A stretch of DNA of 64,000 nt from Pseudomonadales bacterium (GTDB lineage Bacteria; Pseudomonadota; Gammaproteobacteria; Pseudomonadales; DC-out160). A model generated the notes under the pieces. It made no database searches. It was given only the letters and a program-made list of their open reading frames with translations, and was not told the DNA's origin. A program made the position numbers and the translations under genes. How positions within the stretch are numbered: the stretch's first letter is position 1; each line of letters starts with the position of its first letter. Positions 1-8,708 of the stretch are shown here, one piece after another. Where the stretch lies: NCBI GenBank assembly GCA_019090455.1, contig JAHRWA010000001.1:1-64000 (forward strand). Reading direction: 5' to 3'.

Positions 1-1694
1 AGTTTGATGTCACGTAGTGTTTTGATCGCTGTATTTCGAAGCTTTGAATAGGGCTTTCCGACAATCAGCATGTCCTGGCAAAACTCATCGAGTTTATCTA
101 CGACAGGCAGTGTTTGCCCATAAGGCCCGAAACGAAGCGCAAGATCTAACAGCCCTTCCGAACCGATTCGCTGTAGTACTTGATGTCGAGCCGTGGAGGC
201 TAATCGGCTATGCCAGTTTTTAGCATCGATCCGCGTGCTAAGACCTAACAGTATTTCCCAGTCATGTCTTGTCGCTTTGTCCGCTTGAAACAGTTGCGAC
301 GAATATTTGGTGGTATTGCGAATGGCAAAGATATGGAAAGCCAGGTCGTAGTGGTCATGCTCTAGCGGGCCAGTTGGCGGCAATATGATGTTGGCGTACT
401 GAGTTGTTTCATTGATATAGAAGTCGATAGAGACCATGAAATCCAATGATTCCAATGCTTTTTCTAGCTGCTTGCCGTCAGGGGTGGATAACACGGGATT
501 TCCAGCGTGGGTAATCAGTGTTTTGATTTGATCTTTACCCGGTGTCAGAATTTCCTCTGCCATTGTGACCACGGGTAGTTGACCGCCAAACTCCGGCAGT
601 TTGCGAACACGGCTTTGTCGTGTATTGAAGCTACCGCCTTCTCCTGCAAGGTCTGTTAATCCCGCGACATCAATGGCAGGGCGAGTGAACATCACGCCCC
701 CTCGGGTATCGAGATTGCCCGTCACAATATTCAGCACATACAGTAGCCAGGCATTGAGGCCGCCGTATTCTTGAGTACAGACACCGAATCGGCCGTAAAT
801 TATTGCACTGTCACTTTCGCAGATTTCACGGGCGAGGTTGGTAATAATGTCAGAGGTGATACCAATAGCGCCACTGACCTTTTCAGGAGTGAAACGTAAT
901 GCCATTTCTTTTACGATATCGAGGCCATCGACAAAACCCTCTGTTGTGCCAAGGGTTTCCCTGCCCTCTTTGAAAATAACGTTCAAAATACCGAGTAGCA
1001 AAAACGGGTCGCTAGCGGGATTAATGGCAATATGCTGGTCTGCTAATTCTGCCGTTTCAGTACGCCTGGGATCTACAACAATAATTTTGCCGCCTTTTTT
1101 CTGGATGTCTTTCAGGCGAGCTGTAACGTCGGGCACAGTCATGATACTGCCGTTGGAGACGAGCGGGTTGCCACCAATGCAGACGAAAGTCTGTGTGTGA
1201 TCCAGATCAGGGATGGGCATCAAATATTGGTTACCGAACATTTCATAAGAGGCGAGCATGTGCGGGAGTTGATCTGCGGAGGTGGCGCTAAATTGATTCT
1301 TGGTTTGCAAGCTGGCCAACAGTAGCGGCAGCATCAGCATGGCACCGTGATTGTGAACCGTGGGGTTGCCGAGATATAGCCCCACTGCATCTTTGCCTTG
1401 TTTCTCCTGTGTTGCCTTGATTTTGTCAGCGACTAGCTCAAGGGCTTCATCCCAAGACATCTCCTTCCAGCCGTCTAAGGTTCGGCGTACGGGATATCGC
1501 AGGCGATCAGGGTCATTGTGAATATCTTGTAGCGCCGTTGCCTTAGGGCAAATGCTGCCACGACTAAAGGGGTCTGCTTTATCGCCCCTGATGGACATGA
1601 TTTGATCGCCCTGATGTCTTATTTCAATCCCACACATGGCTTCGCAGAGATTACAGGTGCGATAGTGGGTGCTGATACTGTCAGATGAATTCAT
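1..1694 (-). CDS. Molybdopterin oxidoreductase, 3' end cut by window edge
   Basis: The frame is open from an ATG at 1694 down to base 1, about 564 codons, and the gene continues beyond the window. The N-terminus has a 4Fe-4S cysteine pattern (C14, C17, C21, C49: C-x2-C-x3-C-x27-C), typical of formate dehydrogenase/nitrate reductase-like enzymes with bis-MGD cofactor. Downstream come the stretches expected of the family, including a conserved ICPKA just after the fourth Cys, IVVDPRRTETA and a QEYGG-type segment. No Cys or Sec is obvious at the usual metal ligand position: the local sequence there reads SATSADQLPHM. The substrate cannot be assigned; it may be a cytoplasmic FdhA/BisC-like oxidoreductase. 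No Tat signal is visible. No partner subunit lies upstream, so partners would have to be downstream, outside the window. Confidence 0.85.
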   Translation of the reverse strand, partial: MNSSDSISTHYRTCNLCEAMCGIEIRHQGDQIMSIRGDKADPFSRGSICPKATALQDIHNDPDRLRYPVRRTLDGWKEMSWDEALELVADKIKATQEKQGKDAVGLYLGNPTVHNHGAMLMLPLLLASLQTKNQFSATSADQLPHMLASYEMFGNQYLMPIPDLDHTQTFVCIGGNPLVSNGSIMTVPDVTARLKDIQKKGGKIIVVDPRRTETAELADQHIAINPASDPFLLLGILNVIFKEGRETLGTTEGFVDGLDIVKEMALRFTPEKVSGAIGITSDIITNLAREICESDSAIIYGRFGVCTQEYGGLNAWLLYVLNIVTGNLDTRGGVMFTRPAIDVAGLTDLAGEGGSFNTRQSRVRKLPEFGGQLPVVTMAEEILTPGKDQIKTLITHAGNPVLSTPDGKQLEKALESLDFMVSIDFYINETTQYANIILPPTGPLEHDHYDLAFHIFAIRNTTKYSSQLFQADKATRHDWEILLGLSTRIDAKNWHSRLASTARHQVLQRIGSEGLLDLALRFGPYGQTLPVVDKLDEFCQDMLIVGKPYSKLRNTAIKTLRDIK

Positions 1695-1739
1695 CCCTTT
1701 TTCCCTCGGTTGGAGGCGTGCATATTGCACGGGTACTAT

Positions 1740-1778
1740 ATGGATATTAGATCATGGATATTAGATCGATATTAGATG
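1740..1778. repeat. Tandem 14-bp repeat in spacer
   Basis: Two exact copies of ATGGATATTAGATC (1740-1753, 1754-1767) are followed by a partial copy GATATTAGATG (1768-1778). It lies just upstream of the molybdopterin oxidoreductase start. It looks like a slipped-strand duplication. Confidence 0.9.
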
Positions 1779-1972
1779 GGTGCCAGACAACAGCTTCTAC
1801 TCGGGTACAACGAAAGATACTCTTTGTCGTAGTCGATTATTCTGTTGCTGATTTTAGACCGGAAGATAGTCTCCTGTTCTGGGTCAAACCTCAAGTAATT
1901 ATAGTGTTTCTCATTGGGTGCAAGGGAGTGAAATCCATTTTTAACGGCGTATGTCGTCTCGAACAAAGCCGA

Positions 1973-2575
1973 TTAATCATTGGTCGAAGTAATGCATTTG
2001 GCGGTGGCTCTGGCTTTACAAGAGTAAGCGGTAGTTTTGTCGTTTTGTTTAACTTTGAATACCGCGCAGGTGCCCTGATAGCGGTAAGGTTTTTCTGTGA
2101 TCTCCGGTCGATTGGAGTCCACCATCCAGATTTTTCGACCTAAGGCACGACAAGCATCTTCTGCGCTATATCGTGTGGAGCGAATGACTCGCAAGCAGCA
2201 TTTTTTAACGTTGTAACCCATGATGGTTAACTCTGAAATAATGGGCTCCCAGTCAGGCTCCTCTTCCTCGTGCTTGCGGGTGACATCTTGTAATGCTTCA
2301 TCTTCTAGAAAGGCGTCATCTCCAATTAATTGCCTTAGTTTTTTCAGATCTTCCGGTTCAACTAGTTCTTCCAGGTCTCTCAATTTTGACGATTCCACTG
2401 AAGAACCGGAATCGGTACTTTCATCTGTGAATTCAAAAAAATGTTGAGTTTCAGTAGCGTTGAGTTCCGTTATCTCAGTAGTGGCTTCTGTTTCCTGTTT
2501 GAGGTCGTCGCTAAATGCAATGGATGACAGCATCAGTGATGTTGAGATTAGCGCGAGCATTATGAAATGATTCAT
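1973..2575 (-). CDS. Hypothetical secreted acidic protein with Cys-rich C-terminus
   Basis: The frame is open from an ATG at 2626, but the Met at 2575 begins a clean signal peptide (MNHFIMLALISTSLMLSSIA), so I prefer this start (200 aa). Neither start has a strong ribosome binding site. The mature protein begins with a Glu/Thr/Ser-rich acidic segment of about 100 residues. A compact C-terminal domain of about 90 residues follows, with six cysteines (KKCC, DAC, GTC, YSC, AKC), which suggests disulfides in the periplasm or outside the cell. I do not recognise the family. It is read divergently from the TRAP-type locus and towards the oxidoreductase gene, with no partner in an obvious operon. 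Confidence 0.6.
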   Translation of the reverse strand: MNHFIMLALISTSLMLSSIAFSDDLKQETEATTEITELNATETQHFFEFTDESTDSGSSVESSKLRDLEELVEPEDLKKLRQLIGDDAFLEDEALQDVTRKHEEEEPDWEPIISELTIMGYNVKKCCLRVIRSTRYSAEDACRALGRKIWMVDSNRPEITEKPYRYQGTCAVFKVKQNDKTTAYSCKARATAKCITSTND

Positions 2576-3116
2576 CTCGCTTGGCTTAAAACAGAGGCGG
2601 TTGAGAGAGAGGCGGATACTGGGCAATGCGTGAGTCTCGAATAGATTGATTTTGAATTCTTAGATATGAGAGTAGTTAAGACAATAGGGGTATTGCAAAC
2701 ACTACGTTAATTTACAAAGATCGGCCTATCTACTTTGGAAAGAAAGGGTAGGTCAGAATTATTGATTCTGCTTGGTTGATGGATTGCCTTAGCTTGACCG
2801 AAGAGTTCCAGCTATTGGATGCTGGCGATCTGATGGGCATTCCCCTGTATTTTGAAATTAAGTGCTCCTCACTAGTGATGTTAATTTAAAATTAGAGCAT
2901 GGCAACGGACTCTGCAATTCACTGCATAATTATCAATAATAAATTCCATTTATCCGCGATATCTTTCCCGTTTCCATTCAATCTGCTTGCAGGCCATATT
3001 GGCCGATGGTACTTTCGAGGCGTATTTGTATAGGTAGACGGATTGATCTATGCCGATTGTTAAAATCGTTGGAATTGAAAATAAAAAATCAAAGAGTAAA
3101 AGTAAAAAAATAATAA
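2576..3116. other. Long divergent intergenic region
   Basis: About 540 bp lie between the secreted hypothetical gene (minus) and the TatT-like lipoprotein gene (plus). It becomes A-rich just before 3117. One short open frame, about 33 codons from an ATG at 2779 to a stop at 2880, reads plausibly but matches nothing I know. No clear promoter, terminator or repeat was found. Confidence 0.5.
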
Positions 3117-4160
3117 ATGAAAAGGATTTTAAGGATGAGCTTAGAATTAGTGAAAGCTTGCAACAAACGTTTAGTTCTTATAGTTATTGCCATCTTTAGT
3201 TTAAGTGGCTGTGCAGTGGTGTATAAGACTACCGGCAGAGTGCTATTGGATTACACTTACGATGAAGCCGTACCTTATGTTCTCTCCATGGAGGATACGG
3301 AAATGGTTTGTGCTGTCGCTGAATCCTTTGCTCCTTTTTTCTTTTCTTTTGCTAATGTCACAGCGCCGCCAGATCAGATTGCAATTTTGTTTTATATGGC
3401 TTCAGCAACTTGTTCTGAATCTCGAGCATGGGAGCATGAGCTTCGGTATTTGCGGGCGGTAAAAGAGAAAAATGTCAGTGAAGCACAAGATGCTCGCATT
3501 GCGCAGAAACGTGCATTAAAACAAGCCGCCACCCGGCAAGTTAAAGGCTACTACCGATTAGTGAGGGACTTTGGCGAACCGGGTAACGAATGCCCGAAGT
3601 TTCGTTCCAGTGACGAGGAATTGTATTACTTGATTGGGCTGCTTAATGGTGTGCAAGCTTTGTTTAATGATATCGCGGCAGAAGGCAGTGCCGATGTTCC
3701 TCTGAGTATTGGTATGAAGGTGGGGCGCGCTACTAACTGCCTTGACAGCGAGCAGTGGTGGGGATTGCCAGGAGCGCTCCGCGCCGCTATTTGGAGTGCT
3801 TTACCAAATTCTAAACCGGATCATAATATTGATCCTTATGAGCTACTGAATGAATCCATTGAGCTGGGGTTGAAACAGGGTGTTCGTATCGTCCAAGTGT
3901 TAGAAGCGCAATTGCTACTGGGGCAGGGAGAGACCGATCGAGTCAAAGAGGTGATACGACAGCATGTGGAGGTAACAAGCCAAGTTCCTAGTAATTCATC
4001 TGTTGCTTTACTCGATGCTATTGCGACAGTTCAGCTGCAAGCGATATCCGACAGGCTATGGACTGAGGCAACAGGAACAAGAACACCGATAGGTGGGCTG
4101 GGTACCTTTCCTGATGATGAAAAAGATGAGGAAGTCATCGATATTGATGACTTATTATAA
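3117..4160 (+). CDS. TatT-like lipoprotein of a TRAP-type transporter
   Basis: This is a 347-aa lipoprotein: basic N-terminus, hydrophobic segment, then lipobox LSGC with the acylated Cys at residue 32. The rest is predicted mostly helical and resembles the TatT (TRAP transporter T-component) family, which forms TPR-like helical bundles on the periplasmic face. It has the EELYYLIGLLNGVQALFND segment and a C-terminal IELGLKQGVRIVQVLEAQ helix. The very C-terminus is acidic. The next two genes encode a periplasmic binding protein and a TRAP permease, the same order as the described T-P-QM loci of Treponema. ATG 3117 has no good ribosome binding site; ATG 3135 follows an AGGA at a usable distance and may be the true start. 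The family call is by resemblance; the role as transporter partner is inferred from context. Confidence 0.7.
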   Translation: MKRILRMSLELVKACNKRLVLIVIAIFSLSGCAVVYKTTGRVLLDYTYDEAVPYVLSMEDTEMVCAVAESFAPFFFSFANVTAPPDQIAILFYMASATCSESRAWEHELRYLRAVKEKNVSEAQDARIAQKRALKQAATRQVKGYYRLVRDFGEPGNECPKFRSSDEELYYLIGLLNGVQALFNDIAAEGSADVPLSIGMKVGRATNCLDSEQWWGLPGALRAAIWSALPNSKPDHNIDPYELLNESIELGLKQGVRIVQVLEAQLLLGQGETDRVKEVIRQHVEVTSQVPSNSSVALLDAIATVQLQAISDRLWTEATGTRTPIGGLGTFPDDEKDEEVIDIDDLL

Positions 4161-4217
4161 TAAGAAAATCAAATTAAAATAATGATTAACATGAATTTTC
4201 TGTAGGAGTTCTATCGC

Positions 4218-5279
4218 GTGAATATGAAATGCAAATTAATAAAAAGCTATTCAAAAACCTGTCTATCAATAAGAATAACTAGAAAGATAATAACGTTAGT
4301 GTCGGTGGCAATGCTTGCGTTGATGAGTGGCACGGCTGTCGCTGAATCAAAGACGCTCTGTGTTTTCGACCCTATTGGTTCAAATGGTCCTCTTTACGTG
4401 CAGATGAAAGACTATGCCACTGCTGCGTTGGCGTGGGGTGTCGAGTTTTCAATGAAGCCCTATACCGATGAACGCATTGCGTCAGAGGATTTTAAGTCGG
4501 GATTATGCGATGCCGTCAGTGTTACTGGAATTCGTGGTCGCCAGTTTAATCCCTTTGTCGGATCGATTGATTCTGTTGGTGCTCTACCGAATTATGATTT
4601 GTTGAGGAGCACGGTTAAAACGCTAAGTTCTGTTAAAGCGGCTAGATTGATGAAGGCTGGCGACTATGAGGTCGCGGGCATTTTTCCTGGTGGTGCGGTT
4701 TACCTGTTTGTTAATGACCGCTCCATCAATAACGTGGCGTCCATGTCGGGAAAGAGAATTGCGATATTGGATTACGATGCGGCTCAAATCGAAATCGTAA
4801 AATCGGTGGGAGCCTCTTCGGTGGGATCGTCTATTGCTAATATGTATAGCAAGTTTAATAACGGTTCTGTGGATATCGCCTACGGTCCAGGAATTATGTA
4901 CGAAGCAATGGAGTTGTATAAGGGAATGGAACCCAACGGTGGAATCATTCGTTTTGCTTTGGCCCAATTGACCATCCAAGTGCTTATTCGGTCTGCGGAA
5001 TTTCCTGAAGGTTATGGACAGCAGTCTCGCGATTATGTGTTTTCTCGATTTGATCATGGCACTAAAATATTAATGAATGCGGAGAAGAAAATTCCGGCCA
5101 AATGGTGGTATGACATTAATGATACTGATATCGCGAACTACATTGAAATGTTCAGGATGACGCGTATACGTCTACGTGATGCGGGCATTTATGATGGGAA
5201 AATGATGACTGTGTTGCGAAAAATACGGTGTCGGAATAATCCTGAAAATTCCGAATGTACTGCTGTAAATAAGGAGTAG
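4218..5279 (+). CDS. Periplasmic solute-binding protein, AdeT1/2-like
   Basis: 353 aa with a GTG start at 4218 placed 9 nt after TAGGAG (4203-4208). A signal peptide ends in GTAVA, with cleavage expected after residue 42. The mature start (CVFDPIGSNGPLY), then YTDERIASEDFKSGLCDAV and GIRGRQFNPFVGSIDSVGAL, resembles the family of putative solute-binding proteins once called AdeT in Acinetobacter. It has the general fold logic of TRAP P-components. It would capture a ligand in the periplasm and hand it to the membrane protein encoded next. The ligand is unknown. It follows the lipoprotein gene by 57 nt and precedes the permease by 90 nt, so the three probably form one operon. The old efflux name in this family should not be taken as a function here. 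Confidence 0.75.
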   Translation: MNMKCKLIKSYSKTCLSIRITRKIITLVSVAMLALMSGTAVAESKTLCVFDPIGSNGPLYVQMKDYATAALAWGVEFSMKPYTDERIASEDFKSGLCDAVSVTGIRGRQFNPFVGSIDSVGALPNYDLLRSTVKTLSSVKAARLMKAGDYEVAGIFPGGAVYLFVNDRSINNVASMSGKRIAILDYDAAQIEIVKSVGASSVGSSIANMYSKFNNGSVDIAYGPGIMYEAMELYKGMEPNGGIIRFALAQLTIQVLIRSAEFPEGYGQQSRDYVFSRFDHGTKILMNAEKKIPAKWWYDINDTDIANYIEMFRMTRIRLRDAGIYDGKMMTVLRKIRCRNNPENSECTAVNKE

Positions 5280-5299
5280 ATTAACTCCCCCTACCTTCA

Positions 5300-5332
5300 C
5301 CTTTACAGCACCTCTACAGCACCTCTACACCA
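5300..5332. repeat. Tandem 11-bp repeat in spacer
   Basis: Three copies of an 11-bp unit, CCTTTACAGCA, CCTCTACAGCA and CCTCTACACCA, lie head to tail between the binding protein and permease genes. Confidence 0.85.
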
Positions 5333-5369
5333 CAATAAGACTTAACGTTGACAGATTGAATCCGGAATT

Positions 5370-7457
5370 ATGAATATTATTAGAAGTAGATCTGCGCGCG
5401 AATGGCTCTCGTCTCTTCCCGTGGTTATTTTATTACTCTGCGTGATAGTTGCAGGAAATAGCGAGAATATACATTCACAGTTGTTGAAGACGGGTGAGTT
5501 GTTGTGGAAAGATTATTTTATCTTACGCAGCGATATTCCGACTCCCGATTGTCATCAGAATCCTGATATGGAAGCGGAGCTTGATCGTCTTGCGGGTGAA
5601 GCGGCGGCGGAAGATGATGGGCTGGGTTTGTTTGGCGATGAGGTGTTTGATAGGCAAGCGGCTGCGATATCCTTGAAAAGTGCAACAACGTTATGTCGTG
5701 CAAAATACCAAATGGCGACTGACAACCGCGATAGGGTTACGACTTCAGTTAAAGCTTTTCGATCCATTGAGAAAAGTGTCGCGGCGGTGAGTTTGTTGTC
5801 TATTGAGCTGAAGCGAATTACTTTCTTAGTTCTTCTTTTTATCTGTGCCTTTACCAGTTCTGTCGCACGTCATCATATTGCATTTAGACCGATGATAACT
5901 CGGATGGATCATCGGGTTTCTTCTGTTGCGCAATTATTAGGGAATATAATTCTCACCGTTTCTGCTTGGAATTATCGAAACAGTATTTTTGCATCCGGCA
6001 CGATGGTGGATTACGCGGAAATATATTCGTTCACTATCGCGGGTTTTTTCCTGTTGACTTGTATTAGTGCATATCAATTGATTGTGATACCTAAGGACGC
6101 CAAACCCAAGGGCGATATTGTGAAGTCGTTGTCGACGATTCCGCTGTATATCATTATGGCGTTTATTACGGGTAATTATTTTTTCTTAACCGAAGGGCAT
6201 GCGGCGGGCGTAGCGATCTTTTTTTCTACCCTGTTTGAACAGTCCGATATGTTTCTGAATATCGGCTTGTATATCTGGGTGGGTATGTTGTTGAAGCAAA
6301 CCCGTTTAGGCGAGCTGGTTTTTAATGTTTTTAAACCCTGGCAATTGCCGCCGGAGCTTCTCGCTTTTGTGGCGATTGTGGTGATGGCGGTGCCCACTGC
6401 CTATACCGGGGCTTCCGGTATTATCATTATTGCCATGGGCGTTGTGGTTTATGATGAATTGCGTCGCGTAGGGACGAGACGGCAATTGGCTTTTGCGGCC
6501 ACGGCGATGACAGGCAGTTCAGGGGTAGTGTTAAGACCGTGTTTGTTGATTGTTATCATTGCCGCCTTCAATAAAGAGGTGGTTACCGATCAGCTTTATG
6601 GCTGGGGGTTTTGGATATTTTTGCTGACTGCCATTGTGTTCTTCTTTTACGCCTTTTTGACAAAAAAAGAAAAGTTAAAAGTCAGACCTGCGGGTGAGGC
6701 TTTGAGGCCTTGTCTATTGGCCTTCAAACCCTTGATTCCCTATGTTTTGATTTTTGTCTTTATCGGGTTGATCTATGCGTTTTTGATGGATGCCTATTTG
6801 GATGAGTTTTCTGCTCCTATTATTTTGCCTGTGATCATTATTGCGGTTTTGGCTTATGAAAAAATATTCTCCAAGTCTGTGTTAGCCCCACCAGAGGAAT
6901 CTGCCGTTGATGTAGGTCATCGTGTGGAATACAAACCGGACTCTTTTGAGGAGTCTGTGCGCCTGGCAACCACCGAAACCACCGTGCATATAGGGGCGCT
7001 GCTTTTACTCATGGGGGTATCATTTGCGGTGGCAGGAGTTATTGATCGCTCGGGTTTGTTTGCTAATTTGCCGGAGACCTTTGGTTCAATTTGGGTGACC
7101 ATGGGATTCTTGATAGTGGTGTTGGTGGGGGTTGGTATGATCATGGATCCTTTTGGTGCTGTGGTACTGGTTTCTGGTACTGTTGCACAAATCGCGTATC
7201 AGAACGGTGTTCATCCCGTTCATTTCTGGATGCTCACTTTGGTTGCTTTTGAATTGGGTTACTTAAGTCCGCCTGTTGCATTGAATCACCTGTTAACGAG
7301 GCAGGTGGTTGGAGAGGAGGAGGCTGCAAGAGCCGTTGAGGATGTGGTTGGAGAATCGTTTTGGTATCGTCACGAGCGCGTATTACTGCCACTTGTAGTG
7401 ATGGGTACCACCTTATTGATAGTGGCAATCATGCCGCTAGCTATTGGGTATCGATAG
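5370..7457 (+). CDS. TRAP transporter permease, fused small and large subunits
   Basis: 695 aa. After an N-terminal membrane anchor and a periplasmic stretch with acidic and Cys residues (to about 115), four hydrophobic segments (about 145-290) fit a DctQ-like small subunit. A DctM-like large subunit follows to the C-terminus, with family hallmarks: GASGIIIIAMGVVVYDELRR, the helix-breaking TGSSGVVLRPC, a long loop, then MDPFGAVVLVSGTVAQIAYQ and FELGYLSPPVALNHLL. It should import a small organic solute across the inner membrane with an ion gradient, fed by the binding protein encoded upstream. A fused Q-M protein beside a TatT-like lipoprotein matches the TPAT arrangement. The large N-terminal soluble insert (residues about 35-140) is unusual for a DctQ domain. 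The substrate is not known. Confidence 0.85.
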   Translation: MNIIRSRSAREWLSSLPVVILLLCVIVAGNSENIHSQLLKTGELLWKDYFILRSDIPTPDCHQNPDMEAELDRLAGEAAAEDDGLGLFGDEVFDRQAAAISLKSATTLCRAKYQMATDNRDRVTTSVKAFRSIEKSVAAVSLLSIELKRITFLVLLFICAFTSSVARHHIAFRPMITRMDHRVSSVAQLLGNIILTVSAWNYRNSIFASGTMVDYAEIYSFTIAGFFLLTCISAYQLIVIPKDAKPKGDIVKSLSTIPLYIIMAFITGNYFFLTEGHAAGVAIFFSTLFEQSDMFLNIGLYIWVGMLLKQTRLGELVFNVFKPWQLPPELLAFVAIVVMAVPTAYTGASGIIIIAMGVVVYDELRRVGTRRQLAFAATAMTGSSGVVLRPCLLIVIIAAFNKEVVTDQLYGWGFWIFLLTAIVFFFYAFLTKKEKLKVRPAGEALRPCLLAFKPLIPYVLIFVFIGLIYAFLMDAYLDEFSAPIILPVIIIAVLAYEKIFSKSVLAPPEESAVDVGHRVEYKPDSFEESVRLATTETTVHIGALLLLMGVSFAVAGVIDRSGLFANLPETFGSIWVTMGFLIVVLVGVGMIMDPFGAVVLVSGTVAQIAYQNGVHPVHFWMLTLVAFELGYLSPPVALNHLLTRQVVGEEEAARAVEDVVGESFWYRHERVLLPLVVMGTTLLIVAIMPLAIGYR

Positions 7458-7479
7458 TGGCTAGATGCCGTTCTCGTTT

Positions 7480-8160
7480 TCAGTTGTCAGTACTTGAATC
7501 AGTATTTTCGTCGCGATTAATGGTTTCCTGTTCCTCCTCTTCCCCCGCAGAACCTGCATCTTGAGGCTTATCTTCGATGAAGTTGAAGGCTAGCTCGAAC
7601 GCAGATCCGGTGAAATTCAACAGATCCTGAAACTGTGTGTCACTTAAATCACGAGCTTCATCTTTACTTCGCAGTATGTTGATAAATTGCCGTTCACGTT
7701 CCACCTTCAAGGGGATGCCACTGATGCCCCAGTTTTCCAACACTTGCCAAAGCTCTGGGTTGTAAGTGCGAGCGAATCGTAAGGCCATAGGTAAGGGGTC
7801 ATGCCTCGCTAGAACAGAGGCCAGTCGTAGGATGAGTTCAAAGGATAGAGTGGCTGTGCCAGCTTCTACCGCCTCCATAAGAGATTGATCTTCCAGATCC
7901 ATAGCTTCTGACAGTTCACTTCTCGTAATGCCGGCAACGTCTCGAAGTTCACTGATATAAGAGCCGGTCTCTTTCATTAGTTTGAGGGTGTTTTCTGGTA
8001 TTAGGCCCATCTGGTCAGAGGTGAGCACGAGTGCGCTCGCGATATGTAAGGGGAATTTGCTGGCCGAATTAGCCACTCCGGCGGCGGATTTCGTCAGGCT
8101 GGCAAATTGTCTCTTCCAGCCAGTATCGGCTTTTTTAGGGGTGTTTTTCGGGTCATCCAC
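7480..8160 (-). CDS. XRE-family helix-turn-helix regulator
   Basis: 226 aa. Residues about 65-120 form a helix-turn-helix domain of the Cro/CI type (TGSYISELRDVAGITRSELS, then MDLEDQSLMEAVEAGTATLS and FELILRLASVLARHDPLPMA). The middle is helical and the last 40 residues are very acidic and probably disordered. It is likely a DNA-binding transcription regulator; target and signal are unknown. It is convergent with the TRAP permease, with only 22 bp between stops, and divergent from the STAS gene, which it may control. I see no sign of a phage origin. Confidence 0.75.
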   Translation of the reverse strand: MDDPKNTPKKADTGWKRQFASLTKSAAGVANSASKFPLHIASALVLTSDQMGLIPENTLKLMKETGSYISELRDVAGITRSELSEAMDLEDQSLMEAVEAGTATLSFELILRLASVLARHDPLPMALRFARTYNPELWQVLENWGISGIPLKVERERQFINILRSKDEARDLSDTQFQDLLNFTGSAFELAFNFIEDKPQDAGSAGEEEEQETINRDENTDSSTDN

Positions 8161-8204
8161 GATTTTGAGTGCCTAAGTGGTTAATGTTTGAGGGAGTATG
8201 GAAG

Positions 8205-8231
8205 TTGGAACCATAATTGCATTTTCATAAT
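8205..8231 (+). promoter_or_regulatory. Possible promoter of the STAS gene
   Basis: TTGGAA (8205-8210) and CATAAT (8226-8231), with a 15-bp spacer, lie 50 bp upstream of the STAS start in the divergent spacer shared with the XRE regulator. The spacer is short, so the call is weak. Confidence 0.25.
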
Positions 8232-8281
8232 AGCAGTCATTTTTTGATGGCGAGAACTCAGCTTAAATATTGGAGAGTATT

Positions 8282-8593
8282 ATGTTGATCGATAATTTTC
8301 CCGAAGTGGTTAACGGGCGTGCGAAGGTGAAGATACATGAGCCTTTTGTTGATGGCAGAAATAGTGACTTTGAGGCGATCTATAAGAAAATAGAAGAGCC
8401 GGTAGAGCGAATTGATATCGACATGGATGGGGTGAGAACAATCGACGATGCAGGTTTGGGGCGATTGATACTGTTTCGTAAACACCATAGTGAAAGTCGT
8501 GTAGCGATGCATATTGTGAATTGTTCGTCGCGACTAAGGCGAGTACTTTTCAATTTCAATATGGATCGCTTTTTTTATATTAGTCCGGTATAG
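8282..8593 (+). CDS. STAS-domain protein (anti-anti-sigma type)
   Basis: 103 aa starting at ATG 8282. GGAGAG at 8272-8277 sets this start; the frame also opens at a TTG at 8270. The whole protein is one STAS domain: an N-terminal sheet, then VERIDIDMDGVRTIDDAGLG around residues 42-61, and a C-terminal helix-sheet part (HIVNCSSRLRRVLFNFNMDR). Such proteins bind anti-sigma factors or act in partner-switching. The loop that carries the phosphorylated Ser in SpoIIAA-type proteins (D-S-S-G-L-G) reads D-D-A-G-L-G here, so phosphorylation switching at that site is lost or mimicked. No kinase or phosphatase partner lies nearby. The XRE regulator gene is divergent. Confidence 0.65.
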   Translation: MLIDNFPEVVNGRAKVKIHEPFVDGRNSDFEAIYKKIEEPVERIDIDMDGVRTIDDAGLGRLILFRKHHSESRVAMHIVNCSSRLRRVLFNFNMDRFFYISPV

Positions 8594-8648
8594 ATGATCA
8601 TACCCCTTTGAGTTGAGAGGTTTTTTGACTCTGACGTTTTATTTTCGT

Positions 8649-8708
8649 TTTGGAAGAGCTACTGCCATTTTGAAAGAGTTGCTTTCATGTTAGGAAAGCT
8701 ACTTCGAT
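8649..8708. repeat. Three diverged 20-bp tandem units
   Basis: Units at 8649-8668, 8669-8688 and 8689-8708 share the core GGAAGAGCTACT or variants (GAAAGAGTTGCTT, GGAAAGCTACTT). The third unit overlaps the 3' end of the acyltransferase gene. It looks like an old tandem duplication. The middle unit can fold as TGAAAG/CTTTCA. Confidence 0.55.

Noticed and set aside
1772-1966. A 64-aa minus-strand frame just downstream of the secreted hypothetical gene
   Set aside because: TTG start, no ribosome binding site, no family; the tandem repeat lies at its end. It is likely a chance frame.
1754-2143. A 129-aa plus-strand frame opposite the secreted protein gene
   Set aside because: It lies antisense to a gene with a clear signal peptide and begins inside the tandem repeat.
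2779-2880. 33-codon frame in the spacer before the TatT-like gene
   Set aside because: Reads plausibly but has no ribosome binding site or known relative; too short to call.
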